64,000 bases of DNA from Saprospiraceae bacterium (lineage in GTDB: Bacteria; Bacteroidota; Bacteroidia; Chitinophagales; Saprospiraceae). The stretch's first letter is position 1, and every line of letters starts with the position of its first letter. Of this stretch, positions 27,079 through 35,804 are shown one piece after another. The position numbers were made by a program, and so were the translations under genes. Location: assembly GCA_020846655.1 (NCBI GenBank), contig JADLDL010000046.1:1-64000 (forward strand), in the 5' to 3' direction. The notes under the pieces were generated by a model. It ran no database searches and was not told where the DNA came from. It saw nothing but the letters and a program-made list of their open reading frames with translations.

Positions 27079-29976
27079 ATGACCACCACATCTCGTGACC
27101 AACATCCTTTATCTTCGATGAGTCCATTTCAACACCCCGACCGGTTTGTAAACCGGCACATCGGGCCTAACCAAAGCGAGCTGAGCGACATGCTCAAAAC
27201 CCTGAACGTCAATTCACTGGATGAATTGATTGCACAGACCGTTCCAGATGCCATCCGCCTGAAGAAACCACTCAACCTGCCGGAACCCCTGTCGGAGTTC
27301 GACTACCTGCAGGAGTTGAAAAACACCGCCCGCCTCAACCAGGCCACCCGCAGTTACATTGGGTTGGGATACTACGGTACCATCACCCCTTCGGTTATTT
27401 TGCGCAATGTTTTCCAAAACCCCGGTTGGTATACCCAGTACACGCCCTATCAGGCGGAAATTGCACAAGGCCGCCTGGAAAGTTTGCTCAATTTCCAAAC
27501 GATGATCAGCGACCTGACCGGCTTGCCCATCGCCAACGGGAGCCTGCTCGACGAGGGCACCGCCGCCGCTGAGGCCATGCACATGTTTTTTGCAGAAAAA
27601 AACAAACGCGCCAAAGAAGGGGAAGAAGCCAATGAATTTTTTGTCGCCGATACCGTTTTTCCACAAACCATCGATGTGCTGCGCACCCGCGCCCTGCCGC
27701 AAAATATCCGCCTGGTGACCGGCGACTGGCAACAATACCAGTTTTCTGACAAAACCTTTGGCGTGCTCCTACAATACCCCAACATGAACGGAGCCGTGGA
27801 AGATTACCGCGCCTTTGTTGAAAAAGCCAAATCCCACGGCGCCTTCGTCTGTGTGGCGGCCGATATTCTGTCACTGGCGCTGCTCAGTCCTCCCGGCGAT
27901 TGGGGCGCCGATTGTGCCATCGGCAATACCCAGCGTTTTGGTGTACCCATGGGTTTTGGCGGCCCGCACGCCGCTTATTTTGCCACTACGGAAGAATACA
28001 AACGGCAAATCCCCGGCCGCATCATCGGCGTTTCGGTGGATCAGCACGGCAACCGCGCACTCCGGATGGCCCTGCAAACCCGCGAGCAACACATCCGCCG
28101 TGAAAAGGCCACTTCCAATATCTGCACGGCTCAAGCCTTGCTGGCCAACATGGCCGCTATGTACGCCGTGTACCACGGTCCGGAAGGTATCAAAGGCATC
28201 GCTGCACGGACACATGCCATGGCCGCCAGTTTGGCAAAATCTTTTGAAAAGGGCGGATTCAAGCTCACCCACAGTTCTTTTTTCGATACGCTGTGCATCG
28301 AATTGCCGGCAGATCGTTTGGCTGCCGTTCGGCAAAAAGCAGAACAGGCTGGCTTGAACTTCTTTTACCAGGGTGGCCGTGTACAGATCAGCATCGACGA
28401 AACCGTAACGCCAGCCGATCTGAATGATATCGCCGCCATTTTTGATCTGCCTGCCGTGCAGGAAACCGCCGGCCAGGCTTTCCCGGCCGCACTGGTTCGG
28501 GATTCCCAATACCTGACACATCCGGTGTTCAACATGTACCACACCGAAAGTGATATGATGCGCTACATCAAGCGTCTGGAAAACAGGGATTTATCCCTGA
28601 TGCACTCCATGATCTCGCTGGGCTCCTGCACCATGAAACTGAACGCAGCCACCCAAATGATTCCGGTGAGCTGGGAGTTGTGGGCCAACATCCACCCCTT
28701 TGCACCGGCCAATCAAACCAAAGGCTATCAAAAAGTTATTCGGGACCTGGAGGAATACCTCTGCGAGATCACGGGTTTTGACGCCTGTTCTTTGCAGCCT
28801 AACTCGGGCGCACAAGGCGAATACGCCGGTTTGATGGTTATTCGCGCCTACCACCTGGCGCGCAACGAAGGGCACCGCGATGTGGCGCTCATTCCGTCGT
28901 CGGCGCACGGCACCAACCCCGCCAGCGCCGTGATGGCTGCCATGAATGTGGTCGTCGTGCGTTGCGACGAACGGGGCAACATCGACGTAGCCGATCTGAA
29001 AGAAAAAGCCGAAGAATATTCCGAGCGCCTGGCTTGTTTGATGGTGACTTATCCCTCCACTCACGGGGTATTCGAAACGGCGATCCGCGAGGTCTGCGAC
29101 ATCGTCCACCAGCACGGTGGAAAAGTGTACATGGATGGCGCCAACATGAATGCCCAGGTGGGATTGACCAGCCCGGCTACCATCGGCGCCGATGTGTGCC
29201 ACCTCAATTTGCACAAAACCTTCGCTATTCCGCACGGCGGCGGCGGCCCGGGCATGGGACCGATTTGCTGCAACAACAGCCTGGCGCCTTACCTGCCCAA
29301 ACACGTGTTGGCCGAAACCGGCGGTTCGGAAGGCACCTCCGCCGTGAGCGCAGCCCCTTGGGGCAGCGCCAGCATTTTGCTCATTTCCTACGCCTATATC
29401 AAAATGTTGGGCGCTCAGGGCGTGACGGATGCCACCAAGTATGCCATTCTGAATGCCAACTACCTGAAAGCCCGCCTGGAAGGTCCCTATCAAATTCTGT
29501 ACAGCGGCGAACAAGGACGCTCGGCACATGAACTGATCGTGGATATGCGCCCCTTCAAATCCATCGTCAGTGCTGAGGATATCGCCAAGCGACTGATGGA
29601 TTATGGTTTCCACGCGCCTACCTTGTCGTTTCCGGTAGCCGGCACAATCATGATTGAGCCTACCGAAAGCGAAAGCAAAGCCGAACTGGACCGCTTCTGC
29701 GACGCCTTGCTGAGTATTCGCCGGGAAATTGACGAAGTCGGGGCCGGACAATTTCCGGCGGAAGACAATGTGCTGCACAATGCACCGCACACCGTCGAGA
29801 TCGTCAGTGCAGACAAATGGTCTCACCCGTATAGCCGCGAGAAGGCTGCTTTCCCGTTGCCATACCTGCGGCAGGGCTGGAAATTCTGGGCTACCGTTGG
29901 GCGCATCGACCAGGCCTTTGGCGACCGCAACCTGGTGTGTACCTGCCCCCCGATTGAGGAGTACGTACACGCCTGA
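27079..29976 (+). CDS. gcvP: glycine dehydrogenase (aminomethyl-transferring), glycine cleavage P-protein
   Basis: A 965-residue PLP enzyme, the full-length single-chain P-protein. It decarboxylates glycine and passes the aminomethyl group to the lipoyl arm of GcvH. Conserved landmarks: FVNRHIGP near the N terminus, [24 protein letters not shown] at the start of the second half, and the PLP-lysine segment [20 protein letters not shown]. The ATG at 27118 ([10 protein letters not shown]) is an alternative start closer to the family's usual N terminus. The other cleavage genes (gcvT, gcvH) are not in the window. A terminator hairpin follows. Confidence 0.97.
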   Translation: MTTTSRDQHPLSSMSPFQHPDRFVNRHIGPNQSELSDMLKTLNVNSLDELIAQTVPDAIRLKKPLNLPEPLSEFDYLQELKNTARLNQATRSYIGLGYYGTITPSVILRNVFQNPGWYTQYTPYQAEIAQGRLESLLNFQTMISDLTGLPIANGSLLDEGTAAAEAMHMFFAEKNKRAKEGEEANEFFVADTVFPQTIDVLRTRALPQNIRLVTGDWQQYQFSDKTFGVLLQYPNMNGAVEDYRAFVEKAKSHGAFVCVAADILSLALLSPPGDWGADCAIGNTQRFGVPMGFGGPHAAYFATTEEYKRQIPGRIIGVSVDQHGNRALRMALQTREQHIRREKATSNICTAQALLANMAAMYAVYHGPEGIKGIAARTHAMAASLAKSFEKGGFKLTHSSFFDTLCIELPADRLAAVRQKAEQAGLNFFYQGGRVQISIDETVTPADLNDIAAIFDLPAVQETAGQAFPAALVRDSQYLTHPVFNMYHTESDMMRYIKRLENRDLSLMHSMISLGSCTMKLNAATQMIPVSWELWANIHPFAPANQTKGYQKVIRDLEEYLCEITGFDACSLQPNSGAQGEYAGLMVIRAYHLARNEGHRDVALIPSSAHGTNPASAVMAAMNVVVVRCDERGNIDVADLKEKAEEYSERLACLMVTYPSTHGVFETAIREVCDIVHQHGGKVYMDGANMNAQVGLTSPATIGADVCHLNLHKTFAIPHGGGGPGMGPICCNNSLAPYLPKHVLAETGGSEGTSAVSAAPWGSASILLISYAYIKMLGAQGVTDATKYAILNANYLKARLEGPYQILYSGEQGRSAHELIVDMRPFKSIVSAEDIAKRLMDYGFHAPTLSFPVAGTIMIEPTESESKAELDRFCDALLSIRREIDEVGAGQFPAEDNVLHNAPHTVEIVSADKWSHPYSREKAAFPLPYLRQGWKFWATVGRIDQAFGDRNLVCTCPPIEEYVHA

Positions 29977-30060
29977 ACCGAAACCGTCAAATTGACGTTC
30001 GCCGACAAATTCCGGCATTTCGGTTGTTAATTCGTGTAGTAGAGTGGTTTGGTGCAACGT

Positions 30061-30109
30061 TACCGGCTTCAACTGAGTCTTTGTACTCGTTGAAGCCGGT
30101 ATTCTTTTA
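30061..30109 (+). terminator. terminator of gcvP
   Basis: Perfect 13-bp inverted repeat taccggcttcaac / gttgaagccggta around a 15-nt loop, followed by ttctttt. It is about 85 bp after the gcvP stop codon. Confidence 0.75.
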
Positions 30110-30130
30110 CGGGCTGTTCTGACTACTGCT

Positions 30131-30382
30131 ATGAAAACATTCTACCTTCCGTTATTGGTTTGGGTAGGCGCCTCGGTTGTCTCCCACCCGGAACATTTGG
30201 CGCCCAACGATGTGGTTACGCTGGATGCCTGGCAAAACCCAGCAGCATCACCGGCATTGGGCTGGGTTTCCTGTCTTTCCTTCCTTTGGTTATTTGTTGC
30301 CCTGGCATCCGCCTTTTCGGCAAGCCTATTCGCATCCAAATTTTGGGCAACAACAAATTTTCGCAGCGATACAGACCTATAA
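30131..30382 (+). CDS. small hypothetical ORF (83 aa) in the gcvP-hmgA gap, doubtful
   Basis: The 542-bp gap 29977-30518 holds two plus-strand terminators, and this short ORF lies between them. It starts with a signal-like segment (MKTFYLPLLVWVGASVV) and has a second hydrophobic stretch (VSCLSFLWLFVALASAFSASLFA). I recognise no family. An overlapping plus-strand ORF in another frame (30160-30498) is equally long, so the coding frame is not certain, and a decayed gene or a non-coding transcript is possible. The two terminators, one before and one after, are the main reason to suspect a separate transcript here. Confidence 0.3.
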   Translation: MKTFYLPLLVWVGASVVSHPEHLAPNDVVTLDAWQNPAASPALGWVSCLSFLWLFVALASAFSASLFASKFWATTNFRSDTDL

Positions 30383-30456
30383 AATACGCTGCCTGCAACC
30401 CTCCACAGGTGCAGGCAGATAAGATAAACTTCACAGAAAGTTTGATTTGGTTACTA

Positions 30457-30490
30457 GCCCCGGCAAACGTGCCGGGGCGTTTTTTTTATA
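30457..30490 (+). terminator. strong rho-independent terminator, plus strand
   Basis: Stem gccccggca / tgccggggc with loop AACG, then G and a run of eight T residues. It is oriented for a plus-strand transcript and lies just before the convergent 3' end of the homogentisate dioxygenase gene. Confidence 0.85.
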
Positions 30491-30518
30491 ACCAATAGTC
30501 AACAGCGGGCCAAGCGGC

Positions 30519-31694
30519 TCATTTCACTCCATTTGCTGCGGCAGGCAGCCAGGATTGGTAATATTCCGGGTCCTCAATGCCGGCGGCAAATTCGGTCATC
30601 AGCAGCGGGCGGAATGTATCGACCATAACTGCTAATTCCCGGGTTTCTTTGGCCCCGATGCTTTTTTCCACCGTTCCGGGGTGTGGCCCGTGCGGGATGC
30701 CGCCGGGGTGCAGGTTAATCATGCCCCGTTCCACGTGTTTTCGGCTCATAAAATCGCCGTCAACGTAGTACAACACTTCATCCGAATCGATATTCGAGTG
30801 GTTGTAGGGCGCAGGAATAGCCTGCGGGTGGTAGTCGTAGAGGCGCGGCACAAAGGAACAAATCACAAAGTTGTGGCCGTCAAAGGTTTGGTGGATGGGC
30901 GGAGGGAGGTGCACCCGCCCGGTGATGGGCTCAAAATTGTGGATGGAAAAAGCGAAAGGGTAGACGAAGCCATCCCAGCCGATCAGGTCAAACGGATGGT
31001 TCAGGTAGTGGTATGGGTAAATATTGTCTTGCTTTTTGATGTAAAACAAAAAATCGCCCCGTTCGTCGTGGGTAACCAGCTCGACTGGTTTGCGGATGTC
31101 GCGTTCGCAAAACGGCGAATGTTCCATCAGTTGTCCGTACGAATTGCGGTATCGCTTGGGCGTGGTGATCGGCCCGCTGCTTTCGACGATAAACAGCCGG
31201 TTGTCTGGGCCGTCGAAGTGGATCTGGTAGGTGGTACCGCGAGGCACCACCAGGTAGTCGCCGTAGGAAAACGGCAGGCTGCCGTACATGGTATTTAGTT
31301 TTCCGGTCCCCTGGTGTATAAAAATGACCTCGTCGGCATCGGCATTTTTGTAAAAATACTCGGTCATGCTTTTGCTGGGCGCCGCCAGAATAATTTTGCA
31401 GTCATTGTTCACCAGCACGGGTTTGCGCGAGCGTAGGTAATCTTCTTCCGGCTCGATCTTGAACCCCAGCAAACTCCGGTGTTTCAATTGTTTATCATGC
31501 ACTGTGCGCGGCGCGATGCTATAGGGCTCGCCGACTTGCACGATCTGGGTGGGTGCATTGCAGTGGTACAGCAGGGACGACAAATCGCTGAAGCCTTCAG
31601 TACTGAAAAGTTCTTCGTGGTACAGCTCGCCGTTGGGTTTGCGAAACTGTGTGTGCCGTTTGGGGGGGACATGGCCAAGGCAGTGGTAGTGCAT
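30519..31694 (-). CDS. hmgA: homogentisate 1,2-dioxygenase
   Basis: A 391-residue non-heme iron dioxygenase that opens homogentisate to maleylacetoacetate in tyrosine/phenylalanine degradation. The iron-ligand region is well preserved: YNHSNIDSDEVLYY supplies a His and the Glu, and LHPGGIPHGPHPG supplies the second His. HYLNHPFDLIGWDGFVYPF is also family-typical. The length is at the short end for the family but compatible with bacterial forms. The acetoacetate released at the end of this route could be used by the acetoacetyl-CoA synthetase encoded about 2 kb away on the same strand. Confidence 0.94.
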   Translation of the reverse strand: MHYHCLGHVPPKRHTQFRKPNGELYHEELFSTEGFSDLSSLLYHCNAPTQIVQVGEPYSIAPRTVHDKQLKHRSLLGFKIEPEEDYLRSRKPVLVNNDCKIILAAPSKSMTEYFYKNADADEVIFIHQGTGKLNTMYGSLPFSYGDYLVVPRGTTYQIHFDGPDNRLFIVESSGPITTPKRYRNSYGQLMEHSPFCERDIRKPVELVTHDERGDFLFYIKKQDNIYPYHYLNHPFDLIGWDGFVYPFAFSIHNFEPITGRVHLPPPIHQTFDGHNFVICSFVPRLYDYHPQAIPAPYNHSNIDSDEVLYYVDGDFMSRKHVERGMINLHPGGIPHGPHPGTVEKSIGAKETRELAVMVDTFRPLLMTEFAAGIEDPEYYQSWLPAAANGVK

Positions 31695-31715
31695 ATCTAT
31701 CGAAAGGGTAAATGG

Positions 31716-32786
31716 TTAGGTAGTAATTATCCGGGGCTCCAAAGGTATAGGATTTCCACTTTTTCCGGCGCGTTGCTCCTGCAGGCACGCCTGGGCAATC
31801 TGTTCGGGGTTGCCGGATTCAAACGGCAGCATCCGGATATCGGGCGACGGATTGTTTTCCAGGCCGAATCGATACGTTTTGTCGTAGTAGCGTAAGGCTA
31901 CGCCGGCAGCGGTGACGTAGTCGTTGGCCTGCAAGGCATCCAGGGCGATGCGCAGGTTTTGGCCGCCCAGTTTTTGGTCGATTTTCAAAAATGCGGCCTC
32001 CAGTTCCTGTGCCGAATAGCCCACGTAGTCCTGCACCAGGTTCTCTATTCGGGCGGAAAAAGGAATTTCAATATTGAAAAGGGGGGCTGCTTTCATTTGT
32101 TTCCAAAAGCCATCCGGAATAAACACCCGACCGATGCTCCGACTTTCGTTTTCGATCCACACCGGCCGTGCCGGGTCCAGTTGACCGAGCGCTTGATGCA
32201 AGTCGTTTTCAAATTGTTCGACGGTGGGTTGCGGCTGCTCGCCAATAGCGCCAAAGGCAGAGCCTTTGTGGTGGGCCAGGGCTTCCAGGTCGATAATTTG
32301 CTCGCCAAGATGCTGCAGGGCGTGCAAGACTTTGGTTTTGCCACTACCGGTTTGGCCGCCGATGACGATGAGGGGGAGTTGTTGTTGTTCAAATGCCGAC
32401 AGGATGTGCCGGCGATAGTATTTGTAGCCGCCGTTGAGGGTCACGACGTCAAAGCCCCCTTGCCGAAACAACCAGGCCATGCTTTGGCTGCGTTGGCCGC
32501 CGCGCCAGCAGTGGACGGCCAATTGGCGCTCCGGCGCCAGTTTTCGGGCTTCCCGCACAAAAGATTCCAATTTCGGACCCACCAGTTTGAGGCCCAGCAT
32601 CAGGGCAATTTCCTTGCCTTGTTGTTTGTAGGCCGTGCCTACTTGCGCGCGCTCTGCATCCGTGAACAACGGAATATTCCGGGCGCCCGGGATATGTCCG
32701 TGGGTATATTCTCCCGGTGAGCGTACGTCGATCAGTACCCGCTGTGGGCTGCTGGCCAAAAATTCTGTTGTCGGTAAATGCTCCAT
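31716..32786 (-). CDS. mnmH: tRNA 2-selenouridine synthase (rhodanese + P-loop)
   Basis: About 356 residues from the ATG at 32786. The track's earlier start would translate the palindromic repeat upstream and is rejected. The N-terminal rhodanese domain begins with VLIDVRSPGEYTHGHIPGA and has the active-site HCWRGGQRSQSM, including the catalytic Cys, at about residues 95-106. The C-terminal half has a P-loop GGQTGSGKT near 145-153. This two-domain order is diagnostic for MnmH/SelU, which converts wobble 2-thiouridine to 2-selenouridine through a geranylated intermediate. It ends 22 bp before hmgA begins, so the two may be co-transcribed. Confidence 0.93.
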   Translation of the reverse strand: MEHLPTTEFLASSPQRVLIDVRSPGEYTHGHIPGARNIPLFTDAERAQVGTAYKQQGKEIALMLGLKLVGPKLESFVREARKLAPERQLAVHCWRGGQRSQSMAWLFRQGGFDVVTLNGGYKYYRRHILSAFEQQQLPLIVIGGQTGSGKTKVLHALQHLGEQIIDLEALAHHKGSAFGAIGEQPQPTVEQFENDLHQALGQLDPARPVWIENESRSIGRVFIPDGFWKQMKAAPLFNIEIPFSARIENLVQDYVGYSAQELEAAFLKIDQKLGGQNLRIALDALQANDYVTAAGVALRYYDKTYRFGLENNPSPDIRMLPFESGNPEQIAQACLQEQRAGKSGNPIPLEPRIITT

Positions 32787-32790
32787 GTTG

Positions 32791-32879
32791 TAGGGCGAAT
32801 TTTCAATTCGCCTGCATATGTAGGGCGAATTTTCAATTCGCCTGTGCGTAGAGTGAGCGAATTGAAAATTCGCTCTACA
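32791..32879. repeat. three REP-like palindromic units upstream of mnmH
   Basis: Two direct copies of tagggcgaattttcaattcgcctg (starting at 32791 and 32821) are followed by one inverted, slightly diverged copy (gagcgaatt..., about 32850-32879). Each unit is a small hairpin with arms gcgaatt/aattcgc and a 3-nt loop. They fill the space between the mnmH start and the terminator of the next gene, so the mnmH leader RNA probably carries stable stems. Confidence 0.85.
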
Positions 32880-32910
32880 AAAAAGGGACGAGACCCGCCG
32901 GTCTCGCCCC
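32877..32910 (-). terminator. terminator of the DUF2807 gene (minus strand)
   Basis: On the minus strand the sequence reads ggggcgagaccggcgggtct followed by cgtccc and then TTTTTT: a GC-rich hairpin with a T-tract, about 40 bp after the stop codon of the DUF2807 gene. Confidence 0.82.
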
Positions 32911-32947
32911 ACAAAATTGGACTACAAACGCAAGAGTTATTTCGAAA

Positions 32948-33577
32948 TTAGTGGTTCCGAACATTGCCGGAGCCCGATACGGATGACCGTACCGGTCCGT
33001 CAACATGTAAGGAAACATCGCCCGAGCCGCTGATGGCTACTTCTGCCTCCGATCCGTTGAGCGCAGCGGCATTCACATCGCCTGAGCCGCTGATGGCGAT
33101 TTCTTGTTTTTCGGCTTTGCCGGATAATTTCATATCGCTGGAGCCGCTAATGGCGATTTCCAGTTTTTTTACATCAAACGAGCCGGTGAAATTCCCCGAA
33201 CCGCTGCTGTTGAATTCAAAAACCTCGCCTTTGATCGGGCTCAGGGCCTCGATGTCTGACGAACCGCTGTTGCTGACCTCGCGCAACTGCCGGTAGGTAA
33301 TGTTCAGGTGTATCCGGGCATTGCGGTACGAGCCTTTTTTCATCCGGATGCCCAAGGTATTGCCTTCGATTTCGGTGAGAATATGCTCCGGATCCACACC
33401 TTCCGCTTCGATGGTGATCGACTCGGTATTGCCTTCTTTGAGAATAACTTTGTCGAAGCCACCGGAAAGCGCGATGCCGTCAAACGAGGACAACGAGCGG
33501 GTAACGGTTTTTTGAGCAAAAGCAGCCACGTTGAGGCAACTAAAAACCAGGAGCAGGAGAGGAAGGCGCATTTTCAT
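32948..33577 (-). CDS. exported DUF2807 (head GIN domain) beta-helix-like protein
   Basis: About 209 residues from the ATG at 33577 (another Met lies two codons later). There is a signal peptide (LPLLLLVFSCLNVAAFA, then QKTV). The mature part is a DUF2807 auto-transporter adhesin head GIN domain, with an early FDGIALSGGFDKVILKEG and at least five repeats of the SGSGDV/NSGSSDI type spaced about 20 residues apart, as in a right-handed beta-helix. The family is abundant in Bacteroidota; its role is poorly defined and probably at the cell surface. It has its own terminator and is separated from the aacS gene upstream by about 95 bp. Confidence 0.9.
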   Translation of the reverse strand: MKMRLPLLLLVFSCLNVAAFAQKTVTRSLSSFDGIALSGGFDKVILKEGNTESITIEAEGVDPEHILTEIEGNTLGIRMKKGSYRNARIHLNITYRQLREVSNSGSSDIEALSPIKGEVFEFNSSGSGNFTGSFDVKKLEIAISGSSDMKLSGKAEKQEIAISGSGDVNAAALNGSEAEVAISGSGDVSLHVDGPVRSSVSGSGNVRNH

Positions 33578-33673
33578 AGCAGAAGTATTCAGTGAGCAAT
33601 ATTGTTTAGTCTCGCCGAATGACAGGAGCACCCACAGAAGGTTGCTCAGAGAATCCCGGAAAAATGGCTTTTG

Positions 33674-35659
33674 TTAAAATTGCCCGGCAAACCGGATAAA
33701 AAAGTCCATCGCCTCCGGGTTTTTCATGGAATCGCGGTTGTAGGCTTTGTCCAACGGCTTTTGCTGGAGGATGCGCTTCACCGGCGTCTCCATTTTTTTT
33801 CCGGAAATCGTGTAGGGAATATCGGGTACCTTGATGATGTCGTCGGGCACATGCCGGGGGCTGTAGGCTTTCCGGAGGGTTTGTCGAATCGTGTTTTTGA
33901 GCGTTTCGTTCAGTTCGGCGCCCGGCGCCAGCGCCACAAATAGCGGCATCCAATCGGATCCATCCGGTCGTTCGATGTTGATAATCAGCGTGTCGCGCAG
34001 GTCCGGGAGTGTGTCGAGCGCGCGATAAATTTCGGCTGTACCGATTCGTACGCCTTGTCGGTTGAGGGTGGCGTCGGAGCGGCCCAGGATAACCAGGCTG
34101 TCGCGGCGGGTGATGGAAAGCCAGTCGCCGTGCCGCCAAACACCCGGATAGTGCTCAAAATAACTGGACAGGTATTTCGAGCCGTCGGGGTCGTTCCAAA
34201 AAAAGACGGGCATGGAGGGCATCGGTTTTGTGACAACCATTTCGCCCACTTCACCGGGGGCTACGGGGTGGCCGTTTTCGTCCCAACTTTCCATCGCACA
34301 ACCCAGGCAACGGCATTGAATTTCGCCCTGGTACACCGGCAATTGAGGATTTCCGCCCACCCAGGCCGTACACACATCCGTGCCTCCGGCCATGGAAGAA
34401 AGCCATACCGTTTTTTTTACATGGCGGTACACCCAGCCAAAGGCCTCCGGCGGAAGCGGCGAGCCGGTAGACCCTATGCTGCGTAGTTTGCGCAGGTTGA
34501 CCTGTTTTTTGGGCGACAGCCCGGCTTTCATGCAACTGACCAGGAACGGTGCGCTGGTGCCGAAATGCGTGATGGCGGCTTTTTCCGCCAGTTCCCAGAG
34601 TACATTCAGATCGGGGTAGCCCGGACTGCCGTCGTACAGCACCGCCGTGGCCCCGGTGAGCAGTGAGGCTACGGTAAAATTCCACATCATCCAGCCGGTC
34701 GTGGAAAACCAAAAAAAACGCTCGCCGGGCCGGACATCGTTGTGGAATGACAAGTATTTCAGGTGCTCCAGCAGGTTGCCGCCGTGCGAGTGGGTGATGG
34801 CCTTGGGCACGCCCGTGGTGCCCGACGAATAGAGGATCCAAATCGGGTGATCAAAAGGAAGAGCTGCAAAACGGAGTTTTTGGGCGCTTGGGGTAGGGGC
34901 AATAATATCGTCCCACAGGCTGGCATTGGGGAGCCCTTCCGGGCGCGCCGCCACATTCAGGTAAGGGATAAAAACGACTCTTTCGAGTTGGGGCAGGAGC
35001 CGGCAAATGTCGCGCAGGGTATCTGTTTTGTCAAAAGGTTTGCCGCCGTAGGTGTAGCCGTCTACTGCAAACAACACTTTCGGTTCGATCTGAACAAAGC
35101 GGTCGGCAACGCTGCTGGCCCCGAAATCGGGCGAGCAACTGGACCAGATGGCCCCGATTGACATACACGCGAGCACGGCTACTACGGCATGCGGCGTATT
35201 GGGCAGGTAAGCGGCTACACAGTCGCCTGCCTGCACGCCGGCGTCGCGCAAAAAACCGGCTACAGCGGCCGTTTGCCGTTCCAATTCGGCCCAGGACATG
35301 GCCGTCAGCGGCTGGCGTTCGTTTTGAAACAGGAGGGCGGGGCGTCGGCCGGTTTTGTTGCGGAAAATATGCTCGGCGTAGTTGAGCGTAGCGCCTTCAA
35401 ACCAGCGGGCGCCGGGCATGGTGTGGCCGGAAAGCACCTGCCGGTAGGGGTTGTGCGCTTGAATTTGAAAATACTCCCAGATGCTTTTCCAAAAGGCCTC
35501 GGGCTCTTGCACCGACCAGCGCCACAACTCGGCATATTCTTTTGTGCCGATATCGTTGCCTTGTTCGGCCAGCCATTGGCTGTACTTGCTCAGGTTTTGG
35601 GCCGGCAAACTGCCCGGGTTCCATAAAATTTTTGGTTCTTTATCTGGTATCATGTTCAT
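33674..35659 (-). CDS. acetoacetate--CoA ligase (acetoacetyl-CoA synthetase)
   Basis: A 661-residue ANL-superfamily adenylating enzyme that converts acetoacetate, ATP and CoA to acetoacetyl-CoA. Motifs: ILYSSGTTGVPKAITHSHGG (ATP-binding loop), WMMWNF, YHPGVWRHGDW-like motif (here YPGVWRHGDWLS), LGRSDATLNRQGVRIGTAEI (hinge and A8 region), and SGKKMETPVKRIL with the C-terminal catalytic Lys. The early WFEGATLNYAEHIF and the overall length match AacS rather than acetyl-CoA synthetase. It may act with homogentisate dioxygenase, since fumarylacetoacetate cleavage yields acetoacetate. The start codon is the first ATG; a second lies two codons later. Confidence 0.92.
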   Translation of the reverse strand: MNMIPDKEPKILWNPGSLPAQNLSKYSQWLAEQGNDIGTKEYAELWRWSVQEPEAFWKSIWEYFQIQAHNPYRQVLSGHTMPGARWFEGATLNYAEHIFRNKTGRRPALLFQNERQPLTAMSWAELERQTAAVAGFLRDAGVQAGDCVAAYLPNTPHAVVAVLACMSIGAIWSSCSPDFGASSVADRFVQIEPKVLFAVDGYTYGGKPFDKTDTLRDICRLLPQLERVVFIPYLNVAARPEGLPNASLWDDIIAPTPSAQKLRFAALPFDHPIWILYSSGTTGVPKAITHSHGGNLLEHLKYLSFHNDVRPGERFFWFSTTGWMMWNFTVASLLTGATAVLYDGSPGYPDLNVLWELAEKAAITHFGTSAPFLVSCMKAGLSPKKQVNLRKLRSIGSTGSPLPPEAFGWVYRHVKKTVWLSSMAGGTDVCTAWVGGNPQLPVYQGEIQCRCLGCAMESWDENGHPVAPGEVGEMVVTKPMPSMPVFFWNDPDGSKYLSSYFEHYPGVWRHGDWLSITRRDSLVILGRSDATLNRQGVRIGTAEIYRALDTLPDLRDTLIINIERPDGSDWMPLFVALAPGAELNETLKNTIRQTLRKAYSPRHVPDDIIKVPDIPYTISGKKMETPVKRILQQKPLDKAYNRDSMKNPEAMDFFIRFAGQF

Positions 35660-35804
35660 CCGTATTTATATTAAAAAAGAAGCGCCAATTTTGCTGCCGC
35701 TGCTTCCCGTTGCTTTTTCCGGCCGCTATGGAGCCAACTAAAATGACCGGGCCGCCGCCGGCGAAAATCCGGCGTTTCTTTCAATTTATCGTAAACAATT
35801 CAAA

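Noticed and set aside
28591-30072. 493-aa minus-strand ORF opposite gcvP
   Set aside because: gcvP is unmistakable on the plus strand; the antisense product is low-complexity His/Val/Gly-rich.
32791-32879. REP-like units considered as a short CRISPR
   Set aside because: Only three units, one inverted, with gaps of different lengths and no cas genes nearby.
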